Both the position numbers and the translations under genes were made by a program. A stretch of DNA of 64,000 bases from Arcobacter arenosus (GTDB lineage Bacteria; Campylobacterota; Campylobacteria; Campylobacterales; Arcobacteraceae). The stretch covers positions 124,001 to 188,000 of the forward strand of contig NZ_VANU01000006.1 in NCBI RefSeq assembly GCF_005771535.1, written 5' to 3'. This document shows positions 41,817-51,683 of this stretch, piece by piece; the stretch's first letter is position 1, and the number at the start of each line of letters is the position of its first letter. The notes under the pieces were generated by a model that was not told where the DNA came from, ran no database searches, and saw only the letters and a program-made list of their open reading frames with translations.

Positions 41817-42797
41817 ATGATGGGTCAAAAAGAACATATTACAGCAATACCCTCAAATAGATTACAGTATTTCCCCGTTATGATGTTTGCAGTTGTTATG
41901 GGGTTTTCAGGATTAACATTAGTTATTGGAAAGTTACAACATGAACTATTCTTTCCTCACTTTATTGTTTCATTTTTCATATTTTTAACAACATCTTTAT
42001 TTTTTGTAATTTCATTTTTTTATTTAAAAAAACTTATTACTTATAAAGAAGAGGTTAAAAAAGAGTTCACACATCCAATTAGAATCAATTTTTTTGCAGC
42101 AATATCAATCTCAATGCTTTTGTTAGGACTTATATATAAAAATTCAATTGCTGAATTATCACATATATTTTTTATTTTAGGTGCTTCTTTACACTTGTTT
42201 TTAACATTTTACACAATTAAGTATTGGATTAACAATAATCTTGAAATACAACACTCTAATCCTGCTTGGTTTATACCAATTGTTGGAAATATTATTGTTC
42301 CAATTGTAGGAAAAGGATTTGTTGGGGATTCTATTTTATATTTTTTCTTTTCAATTGGTATTTTCTTTTGGATTGTATTATTTGCAATTATTTTAAATAG
42401 AATTATTTTTCATAATCAATTTGCACCAAAATTTATGCCAACACTATTTATTTTAATAGCACCACCTGCTATTGGTTTTATCTCATATATAAAACTTGAA
42501 GGAAATTTAGACTTTTTTGCACATATGCTTTATAGTTTAGGTTTATTTTTTACTATTTTAGTATTTGTAATGTACAAAAACTACATTAAGATTAAGTTTT
42601 TTATCTCTTGGTGGGCCTTTACCTTTCCTATGGCAGCTATTTCATTAGCTACTATTTTAATGTTCGAACTTACAAATAATTGGATATATGCAATGTTGTC
42701 TTATTTTTTAGCAATGGTTACAATATTTGTGGTATTTTTAGTTGCAAAGGAGACAATAATCCATATGTTCAAAAAAGAGATATGTATTTTAGAATAA
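41817..42797 (+). CDS. TDT/SLAC1-family (TehA-like) transporter
   Basis: 326 residues from ATG 41817, preceded by TTAAAGGATTTT. A longer frame from 41706 would overlap the divergent gene and lacks a ribosome site. About ten membrane helices; the start QYFPVMMFAVVMGFSGLTL is typical of the tellurite-resistance/dicarboxylate transporter and SLAC1 anion-channel family. The true substrate is unknown (anion, dicarboxylate or sulfite are family options; sulfite would fit the sox genes later in the window but is not demonstrated). Confidence 0.85.
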   Translation: MMGQKEHITAIPSNRLQYFPVMMFAVVMGFSGLTLVIGKLQHELFFPHFIVSFFIFLTTSLFFVISFFYLKKLITYKEEVKKEFTHPIRINFFAAISISMLLLGLIYKNSIAELSHIFFILGASLHLFLTFYTIKYWINNNLEIQHSNPAWFIPIVGNIIVPIVGKGFVGDSILYFFFSIGIFFWIVLFAIILNRIIFHNQFAPKFMPTLFILIAPPAIGFISYIKLEGNLDFFAHMLYSLGLFFTILVFVMYKNYIKIKFFISWWAFTFPMAAISLATILMFELTNNWIYAMLSYFLAMVTIFVVFLVAKETIIHMFKKEICILE

Positions 42798-42810
42798 ACT
42801 AAAATACATA
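42781..42810 (+). terminator. Hairpin at the end of the TDT transporter gene (weak terminator)
   Basis: TATGTATTTTAG (42781-42792) pairs perfectly with CTAAAATACATA (42799-42810). The loop contains the stop codon. A T-run only appears some 15 bp later (about 42823), so termination may be inefficient. Confidence 0.45.
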
Positions 42811-42845
42811 TAGATATACTCTATTTTTTACTAAAAGGAGTTAAT

Positions 42846-43865
42846 TTGAAATATAATTATATTGGAAAAAGTGGACTTAGAGTAACTCCTATTTGCTTAG
42901 GAACTATGACTTTTGGGTCAACTACAGATAAAAAAGAAGCTTTTGAAATTATGGATAAAGCTTATGATAGAGGAATAAATTTTTACGATACGGCGGAACT
43001 TTATCCTGTTCCACCTAAAGCTTCATATGAAGGAACTACTGAAAAAATAGTAGGTGAATGGCTTAAAACAAAACCTAGAGAGTCTGTTATTATAGCCTCA
43101 AAAATATCTGGTGCTGCTTCTGGATGGTTTGTACCACCAACAAGACATGGTCTTACTGCAATTGACTCATTTCATATTAAAAGGGCAATAGAAGGAAGCT
43201 TAAAAAGATTAGATACAGATTATATCGATCTTTATCAAATGCATTGGCCTGATACTGTTGTTCCAATAGAAGAGAGCATGAGAGCCTTTGATGATTTAGT
43301 TAAAGAGGGAAAGGTTAGATACCTAGGAACCTCAAATGATACTGCCTATGGACTTACAAAAGCAAATGAGATATCAAAATATGAAAAATTAGCTAGATTT
43401 GAGTCTATTCAAAATAATTTTTCGTTAAATAACCCTAGATTTTTAGATGAACTAGCAAATGTTTGTAGAAGAGAAAATATCTCTTTACTTCCTTATTCTC
43501 CAATAGGAGGAGGGGTATTATCGGGGAAATATAATGGTGGTTTATATCCTGAAGATTCAAGATTTGGTATTTATATGGCAAATAAAAATCCAAGAGTTCA
43601 AGCTATGGCAAATAGATTTGTAAATGAAAAAACTCTAGAAACAACAAAAAAATATATGGACCTTGCAAAAGAGTATGGAATTTCACCAGTAACATTAGCC
43701 GTTGCTTATTCTAAACACTTTGATTTTGTAGCTTCTACAATAATTGGTGCTAGAAAATTATCTCAACTTGATGAATCATTAGCTGCTTTAAATTTTGAAA
43801 TTGATAACGAGTTAATGTCAAAAATTGAAGAGGTTCAAAAAGAGATTTTATATCCTATGGGATAA
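42846..43865 (+). CDS. Aldo/keto reductase
   Basis: 339 residues. The TTG start is preceded by AAAAGGAG. The (alpha/beta)8 NADPH-dependent reductase motifs are visible: FYDTAELYP (Asp and Tyr), ASKISGA (Lys) and LYQMHWPD (His) form the catalytic tetrad, with the NADP-binding end STIIGARKLSQLDE. It resembles the Tas/YakC-GSP69 subgroup that acts on aldehydes. The natural substrate is unknown. Stand-alone gene. Confidence 0.92.
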   Translation: MKYNYIGKSGLRVTPICLGTMTFGSTTDKKEAFEIMDKAYDRGINFYDTAELYPVPPKASYEGTTEKIVGEWLKTKPRESVIIASKISGAASGWFVPPTRHGLTAIDSFHIKRAIEGSLKRLDTDYIDLYQMHWPDTVVPIEESMRAFDDLVKEGKVRYLGTSNDTAYGLTKANEISKYEKLARFESIQNNFSLNNPRFLDELANVCRRENISLLPYSPIGGGVLSGKYNGGLYPEDSRFGIYMANKNPRVQAMANRFVNEKTLETTKKYMDLAKEYGISPVTLAVAYSKHFDFVASTIIGARKLSQLDESLAALNFEIDNELMSKIEEVQKEILYPMG

Positions 43866-43922
43866 AAAAGAGTATAGGGTTTCTTATACATAATATAAAA
43901 ATTGAATACAAAGTAAGAAAAA

Positions 43923-44291
43923 ATGAAAATAAGAGTATATTATGAAGATACAGATATTGGTGGAGTTGTATATTATGCAAACTATTTAAAATTTTGCGAG
44001 AGGGCAAGAAGTGAAATATTTTTCAAAAAAGGTGCCTCTCCTCACAATGATAATCAATTTTTTGTTGTAAAAAAAGTTGAAGCTGATTATATAAAATCAG
44101 CAATATTCGCAGATGAATTAGAAGTAACAACTAAACTTTTATCAAAAAAAGCTGCTTCATTAGAGGTTTTTCATGAGATTTATAGAGCAGATGAGTTAAT
44201 TTTTACAGCAAAAATCAAACTTGCATACCTAAAAGATTATAAGCCTACAAAAATACCAAAAGAAATTTTAGAATTTTTTAGCTCAATATAA
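43923..44291 (+). CDS. ybgC: YbgC/FadM-type acyl-CoA thioesterase
   Basis: 122-residue single hot-dog-fold enzyme. The signature YEDTDIGGVVYYANYLKFCERARSE carries the catalytic Asp of the 4-hydroxybenzoyl-CoA thioesterase class. It cleaves short-chain acyl-CoA or acyl-ACP and is often linked to the Tol-Pal envelope system. It has a weak ribosome site (AAGTAAGAAAA) and no close partner. Confidence 0.9.
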   Translation: MKIRVYYEDTDIGGVVYYANYLKFCERARSEIFFKKGASPHNDNQFFVVKKVEADYIKSAIFADELEVTTKLLSKKAASLEVFHEIYRADELIFTAKIKLAYLKDYKPTKIPKEILEFFSSI

Positions 44292-44454
44292 TAAAATACT
44301 TTATTATCACAAGCGAATTTATCAACATTTATAAGGTATAATAATATTTTATAATAAAAAGATAATTTTATTATATATTTGTTACTAATTGTTTACTTAA
44401 AGTTTAATACAAAAGTAGCTAAAATCTTTAAATTTTATTAGGAAAAAATTCGAA

Positions 44455-45465
44455 ATGGGTAAATTTGTAATAGCATGTATTGAAAGTGATGTTGAGATTT
44501 TAGACTCTTTATATAATAAAATTTCAAGAATTGTTGATAGTGATTATATAATTGAAAGTTATGTAAATGCAGAGCAGGCACTAATAAGCTGTTATAATTA
44601 TATCATTTCAGGTAATGAAATATTAATTGCAATAATAGGTGATAATAGATCTAATATGACTTTAGATGATTTTATTGTCGAATTACATAAAAACTCTCCT
44701 AATACAAAAAATATACTTTTTAAAGATGTATGTAATGTATCAACTTTAGAAAGAATAATCAATGAAGCTACAATTTATCAGATGATTCCAAGAAAATTTG
44801 AAAGAATCGATTTTGAACTTATAATTTTAGAAGCAATCAAACAAAATGCCCAAGATAGAAGACTTAAAGATTATCAGAAAGTTTTAGAAAGTGCCGTTGA
44901 AAAAAGAACTAGAGAACTTAATGATATTAATGTAAAACTTGAAATTTTAGCTACTACTGACTCTTTATGTGGTGTAAATAACAGAAGAGCTTTTTATGAA
45001 TCATCAGCTCCTATGATTAAATACACAAGAAGAGAAGGTAAAAAACTTGCAGTTTTAATGATAGATATTGATAAGTTCAAAATGATAAATGATATTTATG
45101 GACATAATATTGGTGATGAAATCATTAAACTTATGGCTTCTAAAACAGAAAATACTTTAAGAAAATCTGATATTTTTGGTAGATTAGGTGGTGAAGAGTT
45201 TGCTGCTGTTTTACCTAATACCTCTGAAAGGGGTGCTTTAAAGGCAGCGGAAAATATAAGATTTGAAATTGAGAATTCTGAATATATTACACAAAAAAAC
45301 GAGAAGATTAGATTTACAGTTAGTATTGGAGTAGCAATATTAAATTCTGATGATTTAGATTTAGAATCAATATTACATAGAGCAGATTTAGCACTTTATG
45401 ACGCAAAAAGAAATGGAAGAAATAAAGTTGTTTTATTTAAAGATGGTTCAGAACAAGAAAACTAA
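44455..45465 (+). CDS. Response-regulator-like receiver fused to GGDEF diguanylate cyclase
   Basis: 336 residues. A receiver-like domain (about 1-125) is divergent but keeps a plausible phospho-accepting D63 in IIGDNRSNM. A coiled linker (about 130-160) leads to the GGDEF domain (about 165-330) with GGEEF at 245-249 and the feedback I-site RKSD at 236-239. The start acidic pair of normal receivers is only partly kept (ESD), so signalling may be by a non-canonical phospho-receiver. It produces cyclic di-GMP, is cytoplasmic and stands alone. Confidence 0.9.
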   Translation: MGKFVIACIESDVEILDSLYNKISRIVDSDYIIESYVNAEQALISCYNYIISGNEILIAIIGDNRSNMTLDDFIVELHKNSPNTKNILFKDVCNVSTLERIINEATIYQMIPRKFERIDFELIILEAIKQNAQDRRLKDYQKVLESAVEKRTRELNDINVKLEILATTDSLCGVNNRRAFYESSAPMIKYTRREGKKLAVLMIDIDKFKMINDIYGHNIGDEIIKLMASKTENTLRKSDIFGRLGGEEFAAVLPNTSERGALKAAENIRFEIENSEYITQKNEKIRFTVSIGVAILNSDDLDLESILHRADLALYDAKRNGRNKVVLFKDGSEQEN

Positions 45466-45535
45466 TTATACAATTTAATTTACCACAAGTTTAATACGAT
45501 AAAATACCCAAAAATAATAGTTAAAGGATTATTCT

Positions 45536-46795
45536 GTGCTAGAAATATTTGTTTTGGGCTATTGCCTATATTTTTTTCTAACAATATACACATCATTTAT
45601 GCAAATAGGATTTGTTAAAAATGCAAAGAAACTTCAACCAATTATATTAGATAATGAAAAATATGAAGTTGCTGCAAATTACTCAATTGAAAAAGAGAAA
45701 ATTTCTATTGTTTCATCTTTTTATAGTTTTTTAATTTTCATATTTTGGATTAGCTATGGTCTTAATATATTAGATTCTTTAGTTAGTTTTGAATCAACTA
45801 TTTTAAAAGCTGTAGTTTTTGTAAATCTATTTATCATTATTAATTGGATATTGGGTTTACCTTTTGATTTATATTCAACTTTTAAACTTGATAAAAAATA
45901 TGGTTTTTCTAATATGACACCAGCTTTATTTATTAAAGATACACTAAAAACAGGGATTTTGTTTTTAGTATTTGGTTCTGCTGTTATTGCAATTATTTCA
46001 TGGATTATTAGTACTTTAAGTTCATGGTGGATTTGGGGATTTGTTTTTATTTTTGCAGTTATTATTGCTATAAATATGTTATATCCTGTAATTAGAGACA
46101 AGATGTTTGATAAATTTGAACCTTTAAAAGATAAAGAATTAGAAGCAAAAATCGAAAAACTTTTAGATGAAGTTGGTTTTAAAAGTTCTGGAGTTTTTTC
46201 TGTTGATGCAAGTAAAAGAGACAATAGATTAAATGCTTATTTTGGTGGTTTAGGAAGTACAAAAAGAGTAGTTTTATTTGATACATTAATCGAAAAACTT
46301 TCTCATAATGAATTACTTGCTGTTTTAGGTCATGAGTTAGGACACTTTAAAAATGGTGATATTGTTAAAAATATAGGAATAATGGGATTTGTAATGTTTG
46401 TATTTTTCGCAATTTTTGGAAATTTAAGTGAAGAGATATTTTTAGGATTAAAGCTACAAAATGAATCATATGCGATAATTACTGTATTTTTAATCTTTTC
46501 TCCAATTTTATCATTTTTCTTAATGCCTTTAATTTCATTGATTAGTAGATATAATGAATACGCAGCAGATGAATTTGGGTCAAATATGCAATCAAAAGAA
46601 GATTTAATAAGTGCACTTTTAAAACTTGCAAATGAAAATAAATCATTTCCTCTTTCTCACCCAATTTATATATTTTTCTACTACTCTCATCCACCTTTAG
46701 TGGAAAGATTTAAAGAATTAGGTTATGACGTTCATCAAAACAATAATGACGATGCTCTAAAAGATAGTATTTTTAATTTAAAAACTCATGGATAA
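45536..46795 (+). CDS. M48-family membrane metalloprotease (Ste24-like)
   Basis: 419 residues, GTG start after AAAGGA. Several membrane helices (N-terminal pair, a group near 100-190, and a C-terminal pair near 280-330) surround the zinc motif GHELGHFKNGD (H266, E267, H270) with the third ligand Glu in NEYAADEFGS. This is the CAAX-protease-like integral peptidase branch, which in bacteria probably degrades membrane or misfolded envelope proteins. It overlaps rmuC by 8 bp. Confidence 0.92.
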   Translation: MLEIFVLGYCLYFFLTIYTSFMQIGFVKNAKKLQPIILDNEKYEVAANYSIEKEKISIVSSFYSFLIFIFWISYGLNILDSLVSFESTILKAVVFVNLFIIINWILGLPFDLYSTFKLDKKYGFSNMTPALFIKDTLKTGILFLVFGSAVIAIISWIISTLSSWWIWGFVFIFAVIIAINMLYPVIRDKMFDKFEPLKDKELEAKIEKLLDEVGFKSSGVFSVDASKRDNRLNAYFGGLGSTKRVVLFDTLIEKLSHNELLAVLGHELGHFKNGDIVKNIGIMGFVMFVFFAIFGNLSEEIFLGLKLQNESYAIITVFLIFSPILSFFLMPLISLISRYNEYAADEFGSNMQSKEDLISALLKLANENKSFPLSHPIYIFFYYSHPPLVERFKELGYDVHQNNNDDALKDSIFNLKTHG

Positions 46796-48113
46796 CTTAA
46801 ATATATTAGCTATAGTTTCAGCTCTTTTTGGGCTGATTCTAGGTGGATTAATTGTTTGGTTAATTTTAAGACAAAAAATAAATCTTTTAGAAGAAAAACT
46901 TATTTTTAGTGAAGCCTCAATTTCAAAATTAGAAAATGACTTAATTTTTCAAAAAGATTCAAATATTGAAAAAGCAGAATTGCTAGAGTCTAAATTTTTA
47001 GATAATTTGGAGTTTGAAAGAAGTAAATCAAATCTTCAACAAGAGCAATTAAGAAATGAGTTTGCAATAAAAGAGGAAAACTTAAAAGAAAAAATTGAAC
47101 TTTTGGAAAACTCTAAAGAGAGTTTAAAACAAGAATTTCAAAACTTAGCAAATAAACTTTTTGAAGAGAATACAAAAAAATCCAATACCAATTTAAATCA
47201 AATATTAACTCCTTTTAAAGAACAGTTAAATATGTTTGGAAAAAGAGTAAATGATATTTACAGTGAAGAAACAAAACAAAGAACTTCACTTTTAACAGAA
47301 ATAAAGAACTTAAAAGATTTAAACAATCAAATCTCACAAGATGCTATTAACTTAACCAAAGCATTAAAAGGTGAGAATAAAACTCAAGGTGATTGGGGAG
47401 AATTGATTCTTTCTAAAATTCTTGAACAAACAGGACTTAGAGAAGGTATTGAATATACTACACAAGGCTCTTTCACTGACAATGATGGTAAAAGATTAAG
47501 ACCTGATGTTATTGTACATTTACCAGCTAATAAAGATATAGTTATTGACTCAAAAGTTAGTTTAAATGCATATTTAAAATTTACAGAGTCCAATAATGAA
47601 GTTGAAAGAGAATTGGCTGCAAAAGAGTTGATAAAATCAATTTATACACATATAAAAGGTCTAAGTGTAAAAAGCTATGAAAATATTGATGCTGTTAAGA
47701 CTTTAGACTTTGTATTGATGTTTATTCCAATTGAGGGTGCTTTTATGCTTGCAGCATCAAAAGATAATAACCTTTTTAAAACAGCTTTCGAAAACAATAT
47801 TATGCTAGTTTCCCCTTCAACACTTTTTGCAACACTTAGAACAGTTGAAAATATTTGGAGATATGAACATCAAAATGAAAATGCATTAATAATTTCAAAA
47901 AAAGCTGCGGATTTATACGATAAATTTGCAAGTTTTGTAAATGATATAGAAACAATTGGAATAAATATTAATAGAACACAAAAAGCTTATGATGATGCAA
48001 TGAAAAAATTAAGTTTAGGGAAAGGTAATCTACTTAGACGAAGTGAAGAGTTTATAGAACTTGGTGTAAAAGCAAAAAAGAAAATTGATACAACAAAGCT
48101 ACTTGATGAATAG
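46788..48113 (+). CDS. rmuC: RmuC-family DNA recombination protein
   Basis: 441 residues: an N-terminal membrane anchor (about 5-25), a long coiled coil (about 27-200) and the PD-(D/E)XK-type RmuC domain (about 205-390) with WGELILSKILEQ, LRPDVIVHLP and VIDSKVSLNAY. It limits recombination at inverted repeats in E. coli, and its nuclease activity is inferred. It overlaps the M48 protease gene upstream and the DUF922-like gene downstream. Confidence 0.93.
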   Translation: MDNLNILAIVSALFGLILGGLIVWLILRQKINLLEEKLIFSEASISKLENDLIFQKDSNIEKAELLESKFLDNLEFERSKSNLQQEQLRNEFAIKEENLKEKIELLENSKESLKQEFQNLANKLFEENTKKSNTNLNQILTPFKEQLNMFGKRVNDIYSEETKQRTSLLTEIKNLKDLNNQISQDAINLTKALKGENKTQGDWGELILSKILEQTGLREGIEYTTQGSFTDNDGKRLRPDVIVHLPANKDIVIDSKVSLNAYLKFTESNNEVERELAAKELIKSIYTHIKGLSVKSYENIDAVKTLDFVLMFIPIEGAFMLAASKDNNLFKTAFENNIMLVSPSTLFATLRTVENIWRYEHQNENALIISKKAADLYDKFASFVNDIETIGININRTQKAYDDAMKKLSLGKGNLLRRSEEFIELGVKAKKKIDTTKLLDE

Positions 48114-48678
48114 ATTTTTTTTCTTTAGTATATTGTTTTGTTCTATTTTAAATGCAAATCCAATTATAAAAAAACATTTTAGTTACTATGATATATACCC
48201 TATAAATAAACATAAACTTGAAGATAGTATGGATGAAACTTCTCCTATATATAATAATGGGAATGTAAGACATGGTACAGTTAACTGGAAAATTAAATAT
48301 TTTTATAAAACAGTTAGAAAAAATGGTATTTGTTCTATTGCTGAGGCTAAAACAAAAGTAGATATAACATATTATGTACCTAAACTTGCAAGTAACTATA
48401 CACTCCCAGATGGCACAAGAACAGTTTTTCAAAGATATTATAATATTTTAAAAAACTACTTGGATAAGCACACCTCTTTTGCTCTTGATGCAGCTTTAGA
48501 AATAGAAGAACAATTGCCTAAGGTAGAAAAAGTTAGTAACGATTGTAATATAGTAAAACAAAACGCAAAAAATCTTGCAAAATCAATTTTAAAAAAGTAC
48601 AAAAAGAAAAATAAAGATTTTGAAATAAGAACATATGAAGGATTCTTAGAGGGTGTTAGAAAAGAAAACCTTCTATAA
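48106..48678 (+). CDS. Secreted DUF922-like protein, zinc-protease motif not conserved
   Basis: About 190 residues from the ATG at 48106, which overlaps the rmuC stop (an upstream in-frame ATG at 48085 would break the signal peptide). Signal peptide MNRFFFFSILFCSILNA. The body has TVNWKIKYFYKT, GICSIAEAKTKVDITYYVP and a helical segment KNYLDKHTSFALDAALEIEEQL, which looks like DUF922 (a putative secreted Zn-dependent protease). The expected HExxH is not present in the helix, so it may be inactive. The family call is moderate. Confidence 0.6.
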   Translation: MNRFFFFSILFCSILNANPIIKKHFSYYDIYPINKHKLEDSMDETSPIYNNGNVRHGTVNWKIKYFYKTVRKNGICSIAEAKTKVDITYYVPKLASNYTLPDGTRTVFQRYYNILKNYLDKHTSFALDAALEIEEQLPKVEKVSNDCNIVKQNAKNLAKSILKKYKKKNKDFEIRTYEGFLEGVRKENLL

Positions 48679-49566
48679 TTATTTAAAGAAGGTTCTTATT
48701 TTTAAATCATTTAATATATAAATAGCTATAACAGCACAAATAGTTCCAAGTAATGTATTAAAACTAACTTTTTCATTTAAAAAAATCGCACTTAAAATCA
48801 ACGCAGAAGAGGGTACTAAAAATATAAATGAACTAACTTTTTTTGTTCCAAGTTTTTCAGTTCCAACAAAATAAAAAGATGTAGCAAAAGTTGTTGAAAG
48901 TAAACTAATACTAATAAGATTAATCCAGAATATATAATCAAAATTAACTATTTTAGTAATTATATTAAAATCAATGAAAAAAACACCTACTATAATTGTT
49001 GTTATTGTATATACATAAAAGGTAAATACAAAAGGTGAGATGTTACTTGCTTTTGAACTTGTAATTGTTAGTAAAGGCCAAAGAATTGAAGCTAAAAGAA
49101 AATATATGTTTTGTATCGAAAAAATTTCATTAATATCAAATTGCCAAATATTTAACATAGTTATAACTCCAAAACCACCAAGAATTAGAGCAAATGAGTG
49201 TTTTAGGGATATTGTTTTTTTATGCCAAAGTGCCAATATTACAAAAGTATTAATTGGGATTAAAGTAGTTACTAAAGCTCCACCAAGCCCAGCTGTACCA
49301 TTTTTTACACCAAGGAAAAACATTATTGAGTATAAAAGTAGTATCAATGAAGCTATAAGTATTAAAGCACTTGATTTTAGATTTAGTCTAAAATCTTGTT
49401 TTAAGTAAATCATTACAGGAATCATTGCTAAAATTGAAATTCCCATTCTGAAAAATACTACTTCGTAAGCATTTATATAATTTGTCAAAAACTTAACATT
49501 TACCCAAGATGCACCCCAAAATACCATTGAGAAAATCATCATAATATAAAAAAATCTTTTATTCAT
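48679..49566 (-). CDS. EamA/DMT-family transporter
   Basis: 295 residues, ten membrane helices in two EamA repeats. Typical pieces are GASWVNVKFLTNYINAYEVVFFR at the start and SALILSAIFLNEKVSFNTLLGTI near the end. It exports or imports a small metabolite (amino acids, purines or similar), and the substrate is unknown. It overlaps its paralogue at 49563 by 4 bp, and the pair may form a heterodimeric or tandem transporter. Confidence 0.88.
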   Translation of the reverse strand: MNKRFFYIMMIFSMVFWGASWVNVKFLTNYINAYEVVFFRMGISILAMIPVMIYLKQDFRLNLKSSALILIASLILLLYSIMFFLGVKNGTAGLGGALVTTLIPINTFVILALWHKKTISLKHSFALILGGFGVITMLNIWQFDINEIFSIQNIYFLLASILWPLLTITSSKASNISPFVFTFYVYTITTIIVGVFFIDFNIITKIVNFDYIFWINLISISLLSTTFATSFYFVGTEKLGTKKVSSFIFLVPSSALILSAIFLNEKVSFNTLLGTICAVIAIYILNDLKIRTFFK

Positions 49567-50462
49567 ATTTTTTTCTTTTTTAAAAATAAAGATAAATAAA
49601 TACCAAGAGCTATAAATATAGCCCCGACAAAATGGAAAGATTCTAATCTTTCACCTAAGAAAACAAAGGCTAACATTGAACCAAAGATAGGCATTAAATG
49701 TGTAAATTGGCCCGTTTTTTCAGCTCCAATTGTGTCAATTCCTGTATGCCAGAAATAAAAAGATAATAATGAAGCAAAAAATGAAACATATAAAAAGAAA
49801 TGCCAATTCTCTTTTAGTATGCTAATTTCTCTTTCTATTGTATAATCTTGGTAAAAATACCAAGGAAGTAAAAGTATAAATCCAACATAAATTATTGTAA
49901 GGAATAACTCTATATGGTTTAATTCTTTTGGTTTTAATTTTATAATTGTAGAATATGTTGCCCAAACAATAGAACTAGCAACAACCCATAAATCGCCCTT
50001 TGAAAAGCTTAAATCTAAAATTGAAGAGATATCTCCTTTTAATATTAAAAATATCACTCCAAAAGTTGATAATAATATTCCAAAAGTTTGAATCTTTGAA
50101 ATCCTAGTTTTTAAAATTAGAAAAGAAAATACTAAAATTAAAATTGGAATAATTGAATTAATCAAAAGTGCATTAGTAGCTGTGGTGAAATTTAAAGCAA
50201 TATATAAAAAAGTATTAAATAGTGTGATTCCTAAAAAAGAGCATAATGTAAGAAACAAAAAATTCTCTTTATATACTTTAATAATTTTTTTTAAATCAAG
50301 AAAAAACAATAAAGGTGATGTTAAAAGTAAAACAAAAAGCCATCTGAAAAAAGCTAGTTCTAATGGTTGTATATTAGAACTAACAAATCTTCCTAAAATA
50401 AAATTTCCTGACCAAAATAAAACACAAAGTGCTAATAAAATATAAACTCTTTGAGTTGTCAT
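49563..50462 (-). CDS. EamA/DMT-family transporter (paralogue)
   Basis: 299 residues, ten helices, with LFWSGNFILGRFVSSNIQPLELAFFRW and GSMLAFVFLGERLESFHFVGA as the two EamA signatures. It starts one base before the moeA stop region on the same strand, so moeA and both transporters form one minus-strand unit. There is no evidence that substrate is related to molybdenum cofactor. Confidence 0.88.
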   Translation of the reverse strand: MTTQRVYILLALCVLFWSGNFILGRFVSSNIQPLELAFFRWLFVLLLTSPLLFFLDLKKIIKVYKENFLFLTLCSFLGITLFNTFLYIALNFTTATNALLINSIIPILILVFSFLILKTRISKIQTFGILLSTFGVIFLILKGDISSILDLSFSKGDLWVVASSIVWATYSTIIKLKPKELNHIELFLTIIYVGFILLLPWYFYQDYTIEREISILKENWHFFLYVSFFASLLSFYFWHTGIDTIGAEKTGQFTHLMPIFGSMLAFVFLGERLESFHFVGAIFIALGIYLSLFLKKKKI

Positions 50463-51683
50463 TTATTTTAGTTCATTCAACAAAAGAATATCTACTAATT
50501 CTCCTGCTTTTATATCTTTACTATCTTCTTTTTGGATTAATAATGCAGGATTTCCTAACATATTAGTTAATATTGCACTTGTCCCTTGTTTTTTCCCTTC
50601 AAAGTCAATTGAGTATTCATTGTTTTCATATTTTACATTACAAGCTGTAAATATTGTTTTGTTCATCTTTAATGGAAAGTCTTGGTTTATTCTAGCTTTA
50701 ACAATTGGAAGTTTTTTATTAGCACCTTCGTAATTGTAAATTAGTGGTAATAAATATAAAATTGCACAAACTGTTGATGAGTATGCAAAACCAGGTAAAG
50801 CTAATATAACCTTCTCATCTTTTTTTGCTAAAAGTATATGCATTCCAGGTTTAACTGTTACACCATGAAAAAGAACTTCTGCATTAAGTTTTTCTTTTAT
50901 AACATCTTGAACAAAATCATAATCACCAACTGAAACACCACCTGTTGTAACAACTATATCAGCTTTTTCAAGCCCACTTTCTAAAAGCTTTGTAATCGAA
51001 TCTATATCATCTTTTACTACACCCATTTGGATAGTATTTGCACCAGCTTTTTTTGCTAAGGCTTCAATTGTTAGATGATTAGAGCTTCTAATTTGAGATT
51101 CATTTATTTGTTCTTCACCTAAATCAAGTATTTCACTACCTGTACTAGCAATAGCAACATTAGGCATACAATAAACAGGAATTTGAGAAATATTTAAAGA
51201 AGCAAGTACACCAATCTCTGCAAAACCTATAATTGTTCCCTCTTTAATTAAAACTTCACCTTTTTTGTAGTTTTCACCAATCTCTCTAATTGCAAAACCT
51301 TTAGGTACCTCTTTTGTAACTTTTATTTTATTATTTATAACTTCAACATTTTCAATTGGTATTAAAGTATCAGCACCATTTGGAATTAAAGAACCAGTAA
51401 AAGTTTTAATACAAACACCATTTGAAACTTCAGATTCAACAACACAACCTGCAGGATTTTTATCAATTATTTCAATAAAATCATTTTTTTGATCTTCAAA
51501 TTTTATTGCATATCCATCCATTGCCGATGTTGGATATTGAGGTGAATTTTCATCTGCTGAAATATTGCAAGCCAAGACTCTACCGATACAATTTGTAAGA
51601 AAAAGTTTTTCCTTTGTTTTAGCTTTAAAAATTATATTATTTAAAATTGTTAATGACTCATCATAACTTATAAATCTTTTCAT
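50463..51683 (-). CDS. moeA: Molybdopterin molybdenumtransferase
   Basis: 406 residues. It inserts molybdenum into adenylylated molybdopterin. I choose the ATG at 51683 because GGAG in ATGGAGATTTATATG gives the right spacing; an in-frame ATG lies four codons upstream at 51695. Motifs: SPQYPTSAMDGYAI, TGSLIPNGADTLIP, STGSEILDLGE and TTGGVSVGDYDFVQDV. It lies divergently from soxC, whose product needs the cofactor, an apt arrangement. Confidence 0.94.
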   Translation of the reverse strand: MKRFISYDESLTILNNIIFKAKTKEKLFLTNCIGRVLACNISADENSPQYPTSAMDGYAIKFEDQKNDFIEIIDKNPAGCVVESEVSNGVCIKTFTGSLIPNGADTLIPIENVEVINNKIKVTKEVPKGFAIREIGENYKKGEVLIKEGTIIGFAEIGVLASLNISQIPVYCMPNVAIASTGSEILDLGEEQINESQIRSSNHLTIEALAKKAGANTIQMGVVKDDIDSITKLLESGLEKADIVVTTGGVSVGDYDFVQDVIKEKLNAEVLFHGVTVKPGMHILLAKKDEKVILALPGFAYSSTVCAILYLLPLIYNYEGANKKLPIVKARINQDFPLKMNKTIFTACNVKYENNEYSIDFEGKKQGTSAILTNMLGNPALLIQKEDSKDIKAGELVDILLLNELK

